A DNA stretch of 64,000 bases from Peptoniphilus stercorisuis (GTDB taxonomy: Bacteria > Bacillota > Clostridia > Tissierellales > Peptoniphilaceae), in the NCBI RefSeq assembly GCF_017874395.1, contig NZ_JAGGLJ010000002.1, positions 91,703-155,702 on the forward strand. The letters are read 5' to 3'. The notes below the pieces were generated by a model. The model did not search any database and was not told where the DNA came from. It worked only from the letters and a program-made list of their open reading frames with translations. The position numbers were made by a program, and so were the translations under genes. This document shows positions 33,339 through 43,496 of this stretch, one piece after another; the stretch's first letter is position 1; the number at the start of each line of letters is the position of its first letter.

Positions 33339-33891
33339 TTAAACCTCCTACGATTCCTATTTCTTTAATTGGCCAAAATCTAAGTTTTACAATGCCTCTT
33401 ATGGTTTTTTTATTTACAGGACCAAAATATCTAGAGTCCATTGATTTTCCAGGACGTCTATTATCTCCTGCAACAAAAAATTCATTTTCCTGAAGTGTCC
33501 AAAAATCAGTATTATATATTTCAGTTAAAATTCCCTCTTCTATATAATCTTCATCATATAAATCTCCATTTATATAAAAATGACCATCAATAACTTCTAC
33601 ATTATCACCAGGAATACCTATAACTCTTTTAATATATTCTTTTCCTTTTTCTTCAGGAGCATCTATTATTACTATATCTCCTCTTTTTGGATCAGTAAAA
33701 TATTTTGGAAATATTAATGAAATTAATCTGTTTCTTTCATGTAATGTTGGCTCCATTGATTCTCCTATTACTAAGTTAGAAGAAAAAATAAAGCTTCTAA
33801 TGAAAAAAGCAAGAATAATTGCAATTACAAATACTGAAACAAAACTAAAGAAATTTTCTTTTGTTTCTTTTTCTTTATTCTTATTTTCCAT
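33328..33891 (-). CDS. lepB: Signal peptidase I, copy 2
   Basis: 187 residues. One N-terminal membrane helix ([18 protein letters not shown]). Catalytic serine in [11 protein letters not shown], lysine in [11 protein letters not shown], and the box [17 protein letters not shown]. It removes signal peptides outside the membrane. The ATG overlaps the stop codon of the other signal peptidase gene by one base, and its own end overlaps lepA, so all three are translated together. Confidence 0.93.
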   Translation of the reverse strand: MENKNKEKETKENFFSFVSVFVIAIILAFFIRSFIFSSNLVIGESMEPTLHERNRLISLIFPKYFTDPKRGDIVIIDAPEEKGKEYIKRVIGIPGDNVEVIDGHFYINGDLYDEDYIEEGILTEIYNTDFWTLQENEFFVAGDNRRPGKSMDSRYFGPVNKKTIRGIVKLRFWPIKEIGIVGGLNGK

Positions 33892-34424
33892 TATTTCACC
33901 CCTAATCTTTCAATTTTTGAAAATGGTAAAATTCTAAAAGTTACAACTGATTTAATTGCACTTTTTTTAATAGGTCCAAAGGTTCTAGAGTCAATAGAGC
34001 CTCCAGGATTTCTATTATCTCCCATTATAAAATATTCATTACCCTCAAGTAAAGTATAAGTAGCATTTAAAGCTTCTGTATAATCATTTGAAGTGTAATT
34101 TTCTTCTAATAGTTTGTCATTAACATATACAGATCCATTTTGAATTTTTATTTCATCTCCAGGAAGTCCAATAACTCTTTTAATGTAATTTTTGTTTTCT
34201 TCTATGGGACTTTTTACAATTACAATGTCAGATCTATTTAAATTTAGATATTTTTTTGGAACAAAGGAAAAGAGAACATCCTTTTCTGATAATGTAGGTT
34301 CCATAGAAATACCTTTAACATATGCAAAAGTAAAAATGAAATTCTTAATTATAAATGCTAAAACAAGAGCAATTAAAATAGTTTTTAGTAGTGAATAAAA
34401 CTCTGTTTTAAAACTTTCTTTCAT
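33891..34424 (-). CDS. lepB: Signal peptidase I, copy 1
   Basis: 177 residues, a tandem paralogue of the next gene. Membrane helix (LLKTILIALVLAFIIKNFIF), catalytic serine in KGISMEPTLSE, lysine in YIKRVIGLPGD, and MGDNRNPGGSIDSRTFGPI. The reading frame extends 13 codons further, but ATG 34424 follows AGGAGATGT, so it is the start. First gene of the lepB-lepB-lepA operon and divergent from hrcA. Confidence 0.93.
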   Translation of the reverse strand: MKESFKTEFYSLLKTILIALVLAFIIKNFIFTFAYVKGISMEPTLSEKDVLFSFVPKKYLNLNRSDIVIVKSPIEENKNYIKRVIGLPGDEIKIQNGSVYVNDKLLEENYTSNDYTEALNATYTLLEGNEYFIMGDNRNPGGSIDSRTFGPIKKSAIKSVVTFRILPFSKIERLGVK

Positions 34425-34642
34425 ATTACATCTCCTAAATTTTTCTAATGAATATTTTAACATATAATGTCTATAAGTTAAATGATTAGAGCTATTATCC
34501 TTATAACTTAGACTTAAATATTAGATTTTTTAAGAAATTTGAAAAATATTGATTGAAATAGTGTGAAAGGGTATATAGATAAAAAATGAATATTTACTTA
34601 TTTAGTGAGGAGTTTTAATAGAAAAATTTCTTAGAAATTCTA

Positions 34643-34671
34643 TTGACAATCTTTGACTAAGTATGTATATT
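34643..34671 (+). promoter_or_regulatory. SigA-type promoter of the hrcA operon
   Basis: TTGACA (34643-34648), 17-base spacer, TATATT (34666-34671), directly followed by the CIRCE element. Confidence 0.85.
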
Positions 34672-34684
34672 ATATATATAAGCT

Positions 34685-34711
34685 TTAGCACTCAATTTTA
34701 AAGAGTGCTAA
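34685..34711 (+). promoter_or_regulatory. CIRCE operator (HrcA binding site)
   Basis: Perfect TTAGCACTC - 9 bases - GAGTGCTAA, the consensus heat-shock operator. HrcA from the first gene of the operon would bind here and repress hrcA-grpE-dnaK until heat or misfolded proteins titrate GroE. Confidence 0.97.
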
Positions 34712-34728
34712 CAAACAGGGTGGTTGTT

Positions 34729-35763
34729 ATGGAAAAAAGAAAGATAGAAATATTAGATGCAATAATAAATTCCTATATTAGTCTTCCAAATCCTGTTGGA
34801 TCAAGAACGATATCTAAGGATTTTGATTTAGGAGTAAGTTCTGCAACTATTAGAAATGAAATGGCAGATCTTGAAGATTTAGGATATTTAAATAAACCTC
34901 ACACATCAGCAGGGAGGATTCCATCTGACAAAGCTTATAGATTTTATGTTGACAAAATACAAAGTAAAAAGAAACCTTATAAAGAAATAAATGATGATCT
35001 TCAAAAACTTTTGTTTGAAAATGTAACTGGTTTAGATGATTTGTTTAAAAATACTGCAAGACTTCTTGCAGAGATTACAAGTTGTACTTCTTATGTAGTT
35101 TCATCAAAAAAACCTGATACTAAAATAAAGTTTATAGAACTAATAAGTCTTAATGAATACAATGTTCTTCTATTAATAGTAGGAGATAAGGGTGTTGTTG
35201 AAAAGGAGATTATAGTTTTAGATTATAAAATATCAGAAGAAAATGTAAATATGATTTCTCGTGCATTAAATAAAGAAATGATGGATATTGATTTTGATGA
35301 GATCAGTAGACTTAAAGTTACTCTTACAGGAGATATGACTTATTATAAGGACTTTATTTCAGAAGTGATTAAAAGGGCAAGTTCCTTTAATCAAAAAATA
35401 AGCGAAGTTAGTCTATACTATGATGGGCTTACAAATATATTAAATTATCAAGAGTATTGGAATGTAGAAAAGGCAAGAGAATTTATGGCTTTTGTTGAAG
35501 ACAAAGATGCAATACTTACAATGTTAAAGGATTTAGAAAACAATGAAAGTGCGTCTGAGGTTGAAGTTATAATAGGAAATGAAAACAGAGATGAACTAAT
35601 GAAGACAAACTCTATGATTAGAGCTTCATATAGACCTAAAAACAATAGGTTTGGTCAAATTGGAATTATTGGACCTGTTAGAATGGATTATGAAAGTCAT
35701 ATAAAAACTGTAAAAGAATTTAGTATAAATCTTGCTTATGCAATTGATGAAATGGTGGGGTGA
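34729..35763 (+). CDS. hrcA: Heat-inducible transcription repressor HrcA
   Basis: 344 residues. Winged-helix DNA-binding N-terminus with SRTISKDFDLGVSSATIRNE and LNKPHTSAGRIPSDKAYR, followed by the HrcA dimerisation and inserted domains, ending IGPVRMDYESHIKTVKEF. ATG 34729 follows AGGGTGG; an in-frame upstream start at 34705 would lie in the CIRCE operator and is rejected. First gene of the operon and autoregulated through CIRCE. Confidence 0.96.
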   Translation: MEKRKIEILDAIINSYISLPNPVGSRTISKDFDLGVSSATIRNEMADLEDLGYLNKPHTSAGRIPSDKAYRFYVDKIQSKKKPYKEINDDLQKLLFENVTGLDDLFKNTARLLAEITSCTSYVVSSKKPDTKIKFIELISLNEYNVLLLIVGDKGVVEKEIIVLDYKISEENVNMISRALNKEMMDIDFDEISRLKVTLTGDMTYYKDFISEVIKRASSFNQKISEVSLYYDGLTNILNYQEYWNVEKAREFMAFVEDKDAILTMLKDLENNESASEVEVIIGNENRDELMKTNSMIRASYRPKNNRFGQIGIIGPVRMDYESHIKTVKEFSINLAYAIDEMVG

Positions 35764-35767
35764 GTAA

Positions 35768-36283
35768 ATGGTTGATGAAGTGAAAAGAGAAGATGAAGAA
35801 GTTACTGAAAATTTAGATGAAGAGGCTCAAATTGTTGAGGAAGTAACTGAAGAAATCGAAGAAGAAAATGAAAAATACGAACTTCTGCAAGAAAGTTTTT
35901 TAAGACTTCAAGCAGATTTTACAAATTATAAAAGAAGAACAGAGCAAGAAAAACAAGATTATTTAAATCTTGGAGCAACTAAAATTATAAATGATTTGCT
36001 TCCAATTGTAGATAATTTTGAAAGAGCTTTAGAAAATAAAGAAGAGGGAAAATTCTATGAAGGTGTTGAAATGATATATGCACAAATAGAAGGATTACTT
36101 GAAAGAAATGGCGTTGAAGAAATAAAGGCATTAAACGAAAAGTTTGATCCGAATTTCCATCATGCTGTTTTAGTTGAAGAAGCAAAAGATGTAGAGAGTG
36201 ATACTGTTATAGATGTATTACAAAAAGGATATAAATTAGGTGAAAAAGTACTTAGACCAGCAATGGTTAAAGTATCTCAATAA
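35768..36283 (+). CDS. grpE: Nucleotide exchange factor GrpE
   Basis: 171 residues. Acidic, coiled-coil N-terminus (Glu-rich, residues 1-40), then LQADFTNYKRRTEQEKQD and the beta-wing with FDPNFHHAV and VLQKGYKLGEKVLRPAMVKVS. Stimulates ADP release from DnaK, encoded next. It starts four bases after hrcA. Confidence 0.96.
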   Translation: MVDEVKREDEEVTENLDEEAQIVEEVTEEIEEENEKYELLQESFLRLQADFTNYKRRTEQEKQDYLNLGATKIINDLLPIVDNFERALENKEEGKFYEGVEMIYAQIEGLLERNGVEEIKALNEKFDPNFHHAVLVEEAKDVESDTVIDVLQKGYKLGEKVLRPAMVKVSQ

Positions 36284-36304
36284 TCTCTTAGGGAGGAATA
36301 AATT

Positions 36305-38122
36305 ATGGGAAAAATTATTGGTATTGATTTAGGAACTACAAACTCAGCAGTAGCTGTAATGGAAGGTGGAGAATCTATAATAATTCCTAATATTGAAGGA
36401 AATAGAACTACACCATCAATAGTAGCATTTACAAAAGATGGAGAAAGACTTGTTGGAGAAACAGCTAAACGTCAAGCTATTACAAATCCAGATAGAACTG
36501 TTCAATCTATTAAAAGACATATGGGAACTGATTTTTCAGTTAAAATTGATGATAAAACTTATACACCACAAGAAATTTCTGCAATGATTTTACAAAAATT
36601 AAAATCTGATGCTGAAAGTTATTTAGGTGAAAAAATTACAGAAGCTGTAATTACAGTTCCAGCTTATTTTACAGATGCTCAAAGACAAGCTACAAAAGAC
36701 GCAGGAAAAATTGCAGGACTTGATGTAAAGAGAATTGTAAACGAACCAACAGCAGCAGCACTTGCTTATGGTGAAGACAAAGACGATGACCAAACAGTTA
36801 TGGTATTTGACCTTGGTGGAGGAACATTTGACGTTTCTATTCTAGAACTTTCTGATGGAGTTTTTGAAGTTCATTCAACAAGAGGTAATAACAAACTTGG
36901 TGGAGATGACTTTGACAATAAATTAATCGATTATATTGCTGATGAATTTAAAAAAGATCATAATGTAGATTTAAAAGCTGACAAAATGAGTTTACAAAGA
37001 CTTAAAGAAGCAGCTGAAAAAGCTAAAAAAGAACTTTCATCAACAATGTCAACAAATATAAACTTACCATTTATTACTGCAACAGCTGAAGGACCACTTC
37101 ATTTAAATATGGACCTTACAAGAGCTAAATTTGACGAACTTACAGGAGATCTTGTAAAACTTACAGAACAACCTGTTAAAGATGCATTAAAAGATGCAGG
37201 AATGACTGCAAATGATATAGATAAAGTATTATTAGTTGGTGGATCTACAAGAATTCCATCAGTACAAGCTTGTATTAAAAACTTAGTTGGAAAAGAACCA
37301 CAAAAAGATATTAACCCTGATGAATGTGTTGCACTTGGTGCTGCTATTCAAGGTGGAGTTTTATCAGGAGATGTAAAAGATTTACTTCTACTAGATGTTA
37401 CACCACTTTCTTTAGGAATTGAAACAATGGGTGGAGTTACAACAAGACTTATTGAAAGAAATACAACAATTCCAACTAAAAAATCAGAAACATTTACAAC
37501 TGCAACAGACAATCAAACATCTGTAGATATTCATGTACTACAAGGTGAAAGACAAATGGCTGCAGATAACGTAACTCTTGGAAGATTCCAACTTGATGGT
37601 ATTGCTCCAGCAAGAAGAGGAGTTCCACAAATCGAAGTTACTTTTGATATAGATGCTAATGGTATTGTAAATGTATCTGCAAAAGATTTAGGAACTGGTA
37701 AAGAACAAAAAATAACTATTACTTCATCAACAAACTTATCAGATGATGAAATAGATCAAAAAGTAAAAGAAGCAGAAATGTATGCTCAAGAAGATACTAA
37801 GAAAAAAGAATTAATTGAAGCAAGAAATAATGCTGATGCTATGATTTATCAATCAGAATCTACTTTAGAAGAATTAAAAGATAAAATATCTGAAGAAGAT
37901 AAAGAAAAGATAAATAAAAACATTGAAGAATTAAAATCTGTTAAAGATTCAGATGATTTAGAAGAAATTAAAAATAAAACTGAAGAATTAACAAAGAGCT
38001 TCTATGCAGTTTCTGAAGAAATCTACAAACAAACTCAAGCAAATCAAGAAGGACAAGCTTCTGAAGAAGATGTTGTTGATGCTGATTATGAAGTTGTAGA
38101 TGATGATGAAGAAGAAAAATAA
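36305..38122 (+). CDS. dnaK: Chaperone DnaK (Hsp70)
   Basis: 605 residues. [18 protein letters not shown] phosphate-binding start, [41 protein letters not shown], the substrate-binding domain with [17 protein letters not shown], and a helical lid ending in an acidic [20 protein letters not shown] precedes the ATG. A terminator hairpin follows, so most transcripts from the CIRCE promoter probably stop here. Confidence 0.98.
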   Translation: MGKIIGIDLGTTNSAVAVMEGGESIIIPNIEGNRTTPSIVAFTKDGERLVGETAKRQAITNPDRTVQSIKRHMGTDFSVKIDDKTYTPQEISAMILQKLKSDAESYLGEKITEAVITVPAYFTDAQRQATKDAGKIAGLDVKRIVNEPTAAALAYGEDKDDDQTVMVFDLGGGTFDVSILELSDGVFEVHSTRGNNKLGGDDFDNKLIDYIADEFKKDHNVDLKADKMSLQRLKEAAEKAKKELSSTMSTNINLPFITATAEGPLHLNMDLTRAKFDELTGDLVKLTEQPVKDALKDAGMTANDIDKVLLVGGSTRIPSVQACIKNLVGKEPQKDINPDECVALGAAIQGGVLSGDVKDLLLLDVTPLSLGIETMGGVTTRLIERNTTIPTKKSETFTTATDNQTSVDIHVLQGERQMAADNVTLGRFQLDGIAPARRGVPQIEVTFDIDANGIVNVSAKDLGTGKEQKITITSSTNLSDDEIDQKVKEAEMYAQEDTKKKELIEARNNADAMIYQSESTLEELKDKISEEDKEKINKNIEELKSVKDSDDLEEIKNKTEELTKSFYAVSEEIYKQTQANQEGQASEEDVVDADYEVVDDDEEEK

Positions 38123-38144
38123 TTCTTTAAACTAGAATAAATCT

Positions 38145-38184
38145 AAATAAAGCTAAATCTTTCTTTGATTTAGCTTTATTTTTT
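38145..38184 (+). terminator. Terminator between dnaK and dnaJ
   Basis: Perfect 15-bp stem AAATAAAGCTAAATC / GATTTAGCTTTATTT with a short loop and a T run. It separates dnaJ from the CIRCE-controlled genes, at least partly. Confidence 0.85.
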
Positions 38185-38230
38185 TGCTTAAAAGATGTAA
38201 AATTAAAGATTAGAAAATGGCGGTGAGGAA

Positions 38231-39364
38231 TTGAGAGATTTTTACGAAATTTTAGGAGTGGCAAGAGAAGCTACTCAAGAAGAGATAAAAAAATCATATA
38301 AAAAATTAGCTAAGAAATATCACCCTGATTTAAATGCAGGTGATTCAGAAGCAGAAGATAAATTTAAAGAAGTAAATGCAGCATATGAAGTACTATCTGA
38401 TGACAACAAAAGACAAGCCTACGATATGTATGGAGAAGATGGACTAAATGGAGGATTCCAAGGTGGTTCAGGTTTTGGTGGATTCGGAGATATTTTTGGA
38501 GATATTTTTGATATATTCGGTGGTGGATTTTCAAATAGAGATTCCTATGAGGGTAATAAAAATATTCCAAGAAAAGGTGAGGATATTACTCATCAAATTA
38601 CACTAGAATTTAGAGAAGCTATATTTGGAGTAGAAAAGACAATTACCATTAGAAGACTTGAAGAGTGTAAAAAATGTCATGGACATGGAACTGAAGATGA
38701 ATCTTCCAAACACACTTGTGAGAGATGTAATGGAACAGGACAGATGAAAGTACAAAGCAATTCACCTTTTGGTAGAGTTGTAAGAGTTGTAACTTGTGAT
38801 AAATGTCATGGTAGTGGTGAAATAATTGAAAAACCTTGTAAAAAATGTCATGGCAGTGGAAAAGAAACAGTAAATAAAAAGATAAATGTAAAAATCCCAG
38901 CAGGAGTTGATAATAATATTGTAATTCCTATTACTGGAGAGGGTAATGTTGGTGAAAATGGTGGACCAAATGGAGATTTATATATTTATTTAAATGTTAA
39001 AGAGGATTCTGTTTTTGAAAGATCTGGAAATGATTTATACTTAGAGATGCCAATATCTTATGTTGATGCAACTTTAGGCGGAAAAATAAAAGTACCTACT
39101 TTGACAAAACTTGTAGATTATGATATTCCTAAAGGAACACAAGGTGGAACTACTTTTAAAATAAAAAATGAAGGTGTTCCATATATTAGAAAAGATGCTA
39201 AGGGTGATTTATATTTTAAAGTTGATATAATAATACCTAAGAAAGTAACAGATAAACAAAGAAACCTTCTTGAAGAATTAAGAGATAATGGTGGAAACGG
39301 AAATGAAGAAATCAAAAAAGAGAGAAAAGGATTCTTCGAAAAGTTTAAAGAATTATTTGAATAG
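38231..39364 (+). CDS. dnaJ: Chaperone DnaJ (Hsp40)
   Basis: 377 residues. J domain with the HPD tripeptide in [10 protein letters not shown], a Gly/Phe-rich linker (~residues 70-100), and four zinc-finger CxxCxGxG repeats: [24 protein letters not shown] and CKKCHGSG, followed by the C-terminal substrate-binding domain. Start is TTG 38231 behind GGTGAGG. It stimulates DnaK ATPase. Confidence 0.97.
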   Translation: MRDFYEILGVAREATQEEIKKSYKKLAKKYHPDLNAGDSEAEDKFKEVNAAYEVLSDDNKRQAYDMYGEDGLNGGFQGGSGFGGFGDIFGDIFDIFGGGFSNRDSYEGNKNIPRKGEDITHQITLEFREAIFGVEKTITIRRLEECKKCHGHGTEDESSKHTCERCNGTGQMKVQSNSPFGRVVRVVTCDKCHGSGEIIEKPCKKCHGSGKETVNKKINVKIPAGVDNNIVIPITGEGNVGENGGPNGDLYIYLNVKEDSVFERSGNDLYLEMPISYVDATLGGKIKVPTLTKLVDYDIPKGTQGGTTFKIKNEGVPYIRKDAKGDLYFKVDIIIPKKVTDKQRNLLEELRDNGGNGNEEIKKERKGFFEKFKELFE

Positions 39365-39395
39365 ACAAAATCTAATTTAGGTTTTGTCTTTTTTT
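39363..39395 (+). terminator. Terminator after dnaJ
   Basis: AGACAAAA / TTTTGTCT stem with an 11-base loop and T run, overlapping the dnaJ stop. prmA starts close behind, so readthrough may matter. Confidence 0.75.
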
Positions 39396-39408
39396 AAGTG
39401 GAGGATAT

Positions 39409-40311
39409 ATGAGATATATAGAACTTAAAGTAGTTACTAATGATTTAAAAGTTGAAGATGTAAAGGAAATATTATATAAAAATGATATTTATACTTTTGA
39501 AGAAGAGGGAATGGAATTAATAGATGAATTAAATCAACAAAAAGACGATTGGGACTTTGTTGATGAATCTGTTTTTGATATAGAAGAGGGAGTAGTAATT
39601 ATAAAATGCTATTTCTCTGAAAATGAAGAGGATTTTGCAAGTAAGGTTGCAAAGGAATTAAGTAATATTTCAAAGACTACAATTACTTTTACAGATGATA
39701 AAGATTGGGCCAATAATTGGAAAAAATATTATCATCCCCTAGAAATAGGAAAACACATTGCTATTAAACCAACTTGGGAAGAGTATGAGAATAAAGATAG
39801 AGTTGTAATAGATATAGATCCTGGAATGGCCTTTGGTACAGGAACTCATGAAACTACTTATCTTTGTCTTGAAGCTTTAGAAAATTATGTAAAAAAAGAT
39901 GATATTATTTTTGATATTGGATGTGGTAGTGGTATTTTAGGTATTGCAGCAATTAAACTTGGAGCAAAAGAAGTTTTAGCTGTAGATATTGATGAAAAAT
40001 GTATTGAAGCTACTACAGAAAATGCTAAAATAAATAATACTACAGATTCTATGAAAATTTATAAGGGAAATCTTTTAGATGTAATAGATTCAAGTGCAGA
40101 TATTATTGTTTCTAATATAATAGCTGAAATAATAGCAGAGATGATTCCTGAACTAAAACTTCACTTAAAAGGTGAAAAACTTTTTATAGCATCAGGAATT
40201 ATAGTTGAAAAAATTCATATTGTTAAAGATGCCCTAGAAAAAGAAGGTTTTGAAATTTTAGAAATCAATAAGAAAAATGGTTGGGCACAAATTACTGGAA
40301 GAGTGATTTAA
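39409..40311 (+). CDS. prmA: Ribosomal protein L11 methyltransferase
   Basis: 300 residues. An N-terminal L11-binding domain with DWANNWKKYYHP (~103-114), then a class I SAM methyltransferase: MAFGTGTHETTYLCLEAL, FDIGCGSGILGIAAIKLGA, and VSNIIAEII near the catalytic end. Follows dnaJ as in Bacillus. Its stop codon overlaps the rsmE start by one base. Confidence 0.96.
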   Translation: MRYIELKVVTNDLKVEDVKEILYKNDIYTFEEEGMELIDELNQQKDDWDFVDESVFDIEEGVVIIKCYFSENEEDFASKVAKELSNISKTTITFTDDKDWANNWKKYYHPLEIGKHIAIKPTWEEYENKDRVVIDIDPGMAFGTGTHETTYLCLEALENYVKKDDIIFDIGCGSGILGIAAIKLGAKEVLAVDIDEKCIEATTENAKINNTTDSMKIYKGNLLDVIDSSADIIVSNIIAEIIAEMIPELKLHLKGEKLFIASGIIVEKIHIVKDALEKEGFEILEINKKNGWAQITGRVI

Positions 40312-41024
40312 TGTTTAGATTTTTTGAAGATAATATAAATGATGAATCTATTAGATTAAATGAAGAAAACTCTCATCACTATTTAAATGTTTTAAGAATT
40401 AAAGAAGATGAAGAGGTTGAAGTTGTAACAAATGATGGTATTTTTAAATGTATTTTTAAAGAAATTGAAGATAAGGATATAATTTTAAAAATAATTGAAG
40501 AAGTAAAAAGAGAAAATGAAAGTCCTGTAAAACTTATATTATTTCAAGGAATTCTTAAAAATGATAAAATGGAGCAGGTTTTAAAGCAGGCAACAGAAGT
40601 TGGAGTTACTGAAATTTATCCTTTGAAACTTAAAAGGGTAGTTGCAGATATAGACAAAAAAGTTGACAAAAAAATAGTTCGTTGGGAAAAAATAATAGAA
40701 TCTGCTGCTAAGCAATCAAAAAGAGATTTTATGCCAATAATTCACAAGCCAATTACATTAAAAGAACTTAATGATTTAAAAGGTGAAATTGATTTATTAG
40801 TTCCCTATGAAAATGAAGAGGAATTAAGACTTAAAGATATAAAAAATCTATCTAATAATATTGGTCTTATAATAGGGCCAGAAGGTGGATTTGAAGAAAG
40901 AGAAATTGAAGAACTAAAAGAGATGGGCGCACAAATAATAACTCTTGGAAATAGAATATTAAGGGCAGAAACTGCTGCTGTATGTGCATCTTTTTCAATA
41001 ATTTATGAACTTGAAAGTAGGTAA
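40311..41024 (+). CDS. rsmE: 16S rRNA (uracil-1498-N3)-methyltransferase
   Basis: 237 residues. SPOUT-fold methyltransferase. A PUA-like N-terminus (SHHYLNVLRIKEDEEVEVV) is followed by KMEQVLKQATEVGVTEIYPL and the SAM knot LIIGPEGGFEEREIEEL and LGNRILRAETA. ATG 40311 shares its A with the prmA stop codon; the upstream ATG at 40281 lies inside prmA and lacks a good ribosome-binding site. Confidence 0.95.
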   Translation: MFRFFEDNINDESIRLNEENSHHYLNVLRIKEDEEVEVVTNDGIFKCIFKEIEDKDIILKIIEEVKRENESPVKLILFQGILKNDKMEQVLKQATEVGVTEIYPLKLKRVVADIDKKVDKKIVRWEKIIESAAKQSKRDFMPIIHKPITLKELNDLKGEIDLLVPYENEEELRLKDIKNLSNNIGLIIGPEGGFEEREIEELKEMGAQIITLGNRILRAETAAVCASFSIIYELESR

Positions 41025-41028
41025 TAAT

Positions 41029-42330
41029 TTGCAAAAGACTTTTTCAATACTTACACTTGGATGTAAGGTAAATCAATATGAGTCAGAGGCAATGACTGAA
41101 CTCTTTGAAAAAAAAGGATATTTAAATGTAGATTTTGAAACAGAAGTTTCAGATATATATATAGTTAATACTTGTACAGTTACAAATTTAGCAGATAGAA
41201 AATCAAGACAATTTATAAGACATGCAAAAAGAGAAAATCCAGATTCAACTGTAGTAGTTGTTGGATGCTATTCACAAACATCACCTGAGGAAGTTGCTGA
41301 TATTGAAGGTGTTGATATTGTAATTGGAACGACTGAAAGAAATGAAATTGTAGATTTATGTGAAGAATTTGAAAAGAATAAAAAACAAATAAATATAGTA
41401 AGATCTCTAAAGACAGATCATGAGTTTCAAAATATAAAAATTGAAAAAGAAACTGATATGACTCGTGCCTATATGAAAGTTCAAGATGGATGTAATAGAT
41501 TTTGCACTTATTGTATAATCCCTTATGCTAGAGGACATATTAGATCAAGATCTATTGAGGACTGTGTTATAGAGTCACATAGACTTGCTGATGCAGGATA
41601 TAAAGAAATCATCTTAACAGGAATTCATATAGGCTCTTATGGTATGGATTTAGGAGAAGAGAGATTAATTGATTTAATTGAAGCTATTGCAAAGGTAGAT
41701 GGAATCAAAAGAATTAGACTTTCATCAGTTGAGCCAAATTTAATTACAGATGATTTTATGAAAAGAGCTCTTGCTACAAATAAGGTTTGTGATCATTTCC
41801 ATTTATCTCTTCAAAGTGGATCAAATAATATTCTAAAGGAAATGAATAGAAGATATTCTAGAGAAGAATATATTGAAAAAACTAATATAATTAGAAAGTA
41901 TATGCCAAATGCAGGTCTTACTACTGATATTATTGTAGGTTTTCCAGGAGAAAGTGAAGAAGATTTTGTAGATAGTTATAATTTATCTAAGGAAGTTGCT
42001 TTTTCTAGAATTCATGTATTTAAATATTCAAAGAGATCTGGAACTCCAGCTGCTGAGATGAAAAATCAAATTGATGGAAATATAAAAAATAAAAGAAGTT
42101 CTATTTTAATTTCTTTAAATGATGAACTTATGAGAAGTTTTGCAAATAAAAATAAAGATATTACTCAAAAGGTTCTATTTGAAGAGAGAATGCAAGATGG
42201 ATATTTTTTAGGATATACAACAAATTATATAAGATGTAAAGTTAAATCAACCTTAGACTTAAAAAATAAGATAAAAGATGTTAAAATAGTAGATACAAAT
42301 GATGAAATTGTAACAGTAGAATTAGTTTGA
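41029..42330 (+). CDS. mtaB: tRNA ms2t6A37 methylthiotransferase MtaB
   Basis: About 433 residues. A radical SAM methylthiotransferase that modifies t6A37 of tRNAs reading ANN codons. Three N-terminal cluster cysteines sit in LGCKVNQYES, VNTCTVTN and VVGCYSQ; the radical SAM cluster CNRFCTYCIIPYARG lies near residue 150; the C-terminus is a TRAM domain. I use TTG 41029, 4 bases after rsmE and behind AGTAGG. The ATG at 41005 would overlap rsmE and has no ribosome-binding site. Confidence 0.93.
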   Translation: MQKTFSILTLGCKVNQYESEAMTELFEKKGYLNVDFETEVSDIYIVNTCTVTNLADRKSRQFIRHAKRENPDSTVVVVGCYSQTSPEEVADIEGVDIVIGTTERNEIVDLCEEFEKNKKQINIVRSLKTDHEFQNIKIEKETDMTRAYMKVQDGCNRFCTYCIIPYARGHIRSRSIEDCVIESHRLADAGYKEIILTGIHIGSYGMDLGEERLIDLIEAIAKVDGIKRIRLSSVEPNLITDDFMKRALATNKVCDHFHLSLQSGSNNILKEMNRRYSREEYIEKTNIIRKYMPNAGLTTDIIVGFPGESEEDFVDSYNLSKEVAFSRIHVFKYSKRSGTPAAEMKNQIDGNIKNKRSSILISLNDELMRSFANKNKDITQKVLFEERMQDGYFLGYTTNYIRCKVKSTLDLKNKIKDVKIVDTNDEIVTVELV

Positions 42331-42343
42331 GAGGAGGGTTAAA

Positions 42344-42685
42344 ATGGAAGATTGTCTTTTTTGTAAAATAATTAATGGACAAATACCTTCTGATTGTGTA
42401 TATGAAGATGAGCTTGTATATGCATTTAATGATATTGATGCACAAGCACCAGTTCACTTTTTAATTGTACCAAAAGAACATATTGAATCAGCTGATGATT
42501 TAACTAAGGACAACAAGGACTTAATAGGACATATTTATTTAGTTGCTCAAAAACTTGCAAAAGAAAAAGGACTAACTAATGGATATAGAATAGTTAATAA
42601 TTGTAAAGATGACGGAGGTCAAACTGTAAATCATATTCACTTTCATGTATTAGGCGGCAGATCTATGCAGTGGCCACCAGGTTGA
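42344..42685 (+). CDS. HIT-family hydrolase (HinT-like)
   Basis: 113 residues. CLFCKIINGQIPSDCVYEDE start with a CxxC zinc pair and the histidine triad HIHFHVLGG near the end. Hydrolyses nucleoside phosphoramidates. GAGGAGGG precedes the ATG and the gene follows mtaB by 13 bases, as in other Firmicutes. Confidence 0.94.
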   Translation: MEDCLFCKIINGQIPSDCVYEDELVYAFNDIDAQAPVHFLIVPKEHIESADDLTKDNKDLIGHIYLVAQKLAKEKGLTNGYRIVNNCKDDGGQTVNHIHFHVLGGRSMQWPPG

Positions 42686-42722
42686 TTTTAAAATAATTTT
42701 TTAAATTGCTAAAGAAAAATTA

Positions 42723-42751
42723 TTGAAATTTTTATCTATTTAATGTATAAT
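42723..42751 (+). promoter_or_regulatory. Promoter of rpsU-yqeY
   Basis: TTGAAA (42723-42728), 17-base spacer, TATAAT (42746-42751), in the gap between hinT and rpsU. Confidence 0.75.
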
Positions 42752-42804
42752 TATTAAGAAATAGCCTATTAAGGTTACTCTTTTCTACGAGAGGAGGGGA
42801 AGCA

Positions 42805-42987
42805 ATGTCAGAAATTAAGATTGGAGAAAATGAATCTCTTGACAATGCTCTTAAAAGATTTAAGAGACAATGTGCCACTAGTGGAGTATTAAAAGAAGCT
42901 AGAAAAAGAGAACATTACGAAAAGCCAAGCGTAAAAAGAAAGAAAAAATCTGAGGAAGCACGTAGAAAAAAACATTCAAAATATTAA
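42805..42987 (+). CDS. rpsU: 30S ribosomal protein S21
   Basis: 60 residues, [20 protein letters not shown] start and a very basic tail ([17 protein letters not shown]). GAGAGGAGGGG precedes the ATG. Transcribed with yqeY, as in Bacillus. Confidence 0.97.
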   Translation: MSEIKIGENESLDNALKRFKRQCATSGVLKEARKREHYEKPSVKRKKKSEEARRKKHSKY

Positions 42988-43001
42988 AAGAGGTGTAGCA
43001 T

Positions 43002-43457
43002 ATGTCTATAAAGGAACAACTTATGGAAGACTTAAAGGATTCTATGAGGAGAAAAGACAAGCTTCGTAAAGATACTATAACAATGGTACGTGCTGCTATT
43101 AAGCAGATAGAAGTTGATGAGCGAAGAGAACTTTCAGACGAAGACGCTATTGAAGTTTTGAATAAACAATTAAAAGAAAAGAAAAAGTCAATAGATGAGT
43201 TTGCAAAAGGAGATCGCCAAGACTTAATTGATCAGACAAATGCAGAAATCGAGATATTGCTTGACTATTTACCAAAACAATTATCTGAAGAAGAGCTTGT
43301 AGAAATTGTAAAAAATGCAATTGAAGAATTACAGCTTAGCTCCTCAAAGGAAATGGGAACATTAATGAAAAATGTTATGCCTAAGGTTAAGGGCAAAGCC
43401 GATGGTAACATGATTAGCAAAATAGCTCAAAACTTGTTAAGTAAACCTGGGAATTAA
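43002..43457 (+). CDS. yqeY: GatB/YqeY domain protein
   Basis: 151 residues, mostly helical. MSIKEQLMEDLKDSMRRKDK start and LPKQLSEEELVEIV; C-terminal MGTLMKNVMPKVKGKADGN is the tRNA-binding tail shared with the GatB amidotransferase subunit. The exact role is unknown. Conserved neighbour of rpsU. Confidence 0.94.
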   Translation: MSIKEQLMEDLKDSMRRKDKLRKDTITMVRAAIKQIEVDERRELSDEDAIEVLNKQLKEKKKSIDEFAKGDRQDLIDQTNAEIEILLDYLPKQLSEEELVEIVKNAIEELQLSSSKEMGTLMKNVMPKVKGKADGNMISKIAQNLLSKPGN

Positions 43458-43475
43458 CCCAGGTTTTATTTTTTT
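43444..43475 (+). terminator. Terminator of rpsU-yqeY
   Basis: AACCTGGG / CCCAGGTT stem followed by TTATTTTTTT, overlapping the yqeY stop codon. Confidence 0.85.
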
Positions 43476-43496
43476 ATATTTTTTAAGGAGGATTCT

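Noticed and set aside
34705..34728. Upstream in-frame start for HrcA at 34705
   Set aside because: It overlaps the CIRCE operator; the ATG at 34729 has a ribosome-binding site and the normal N-terminus.
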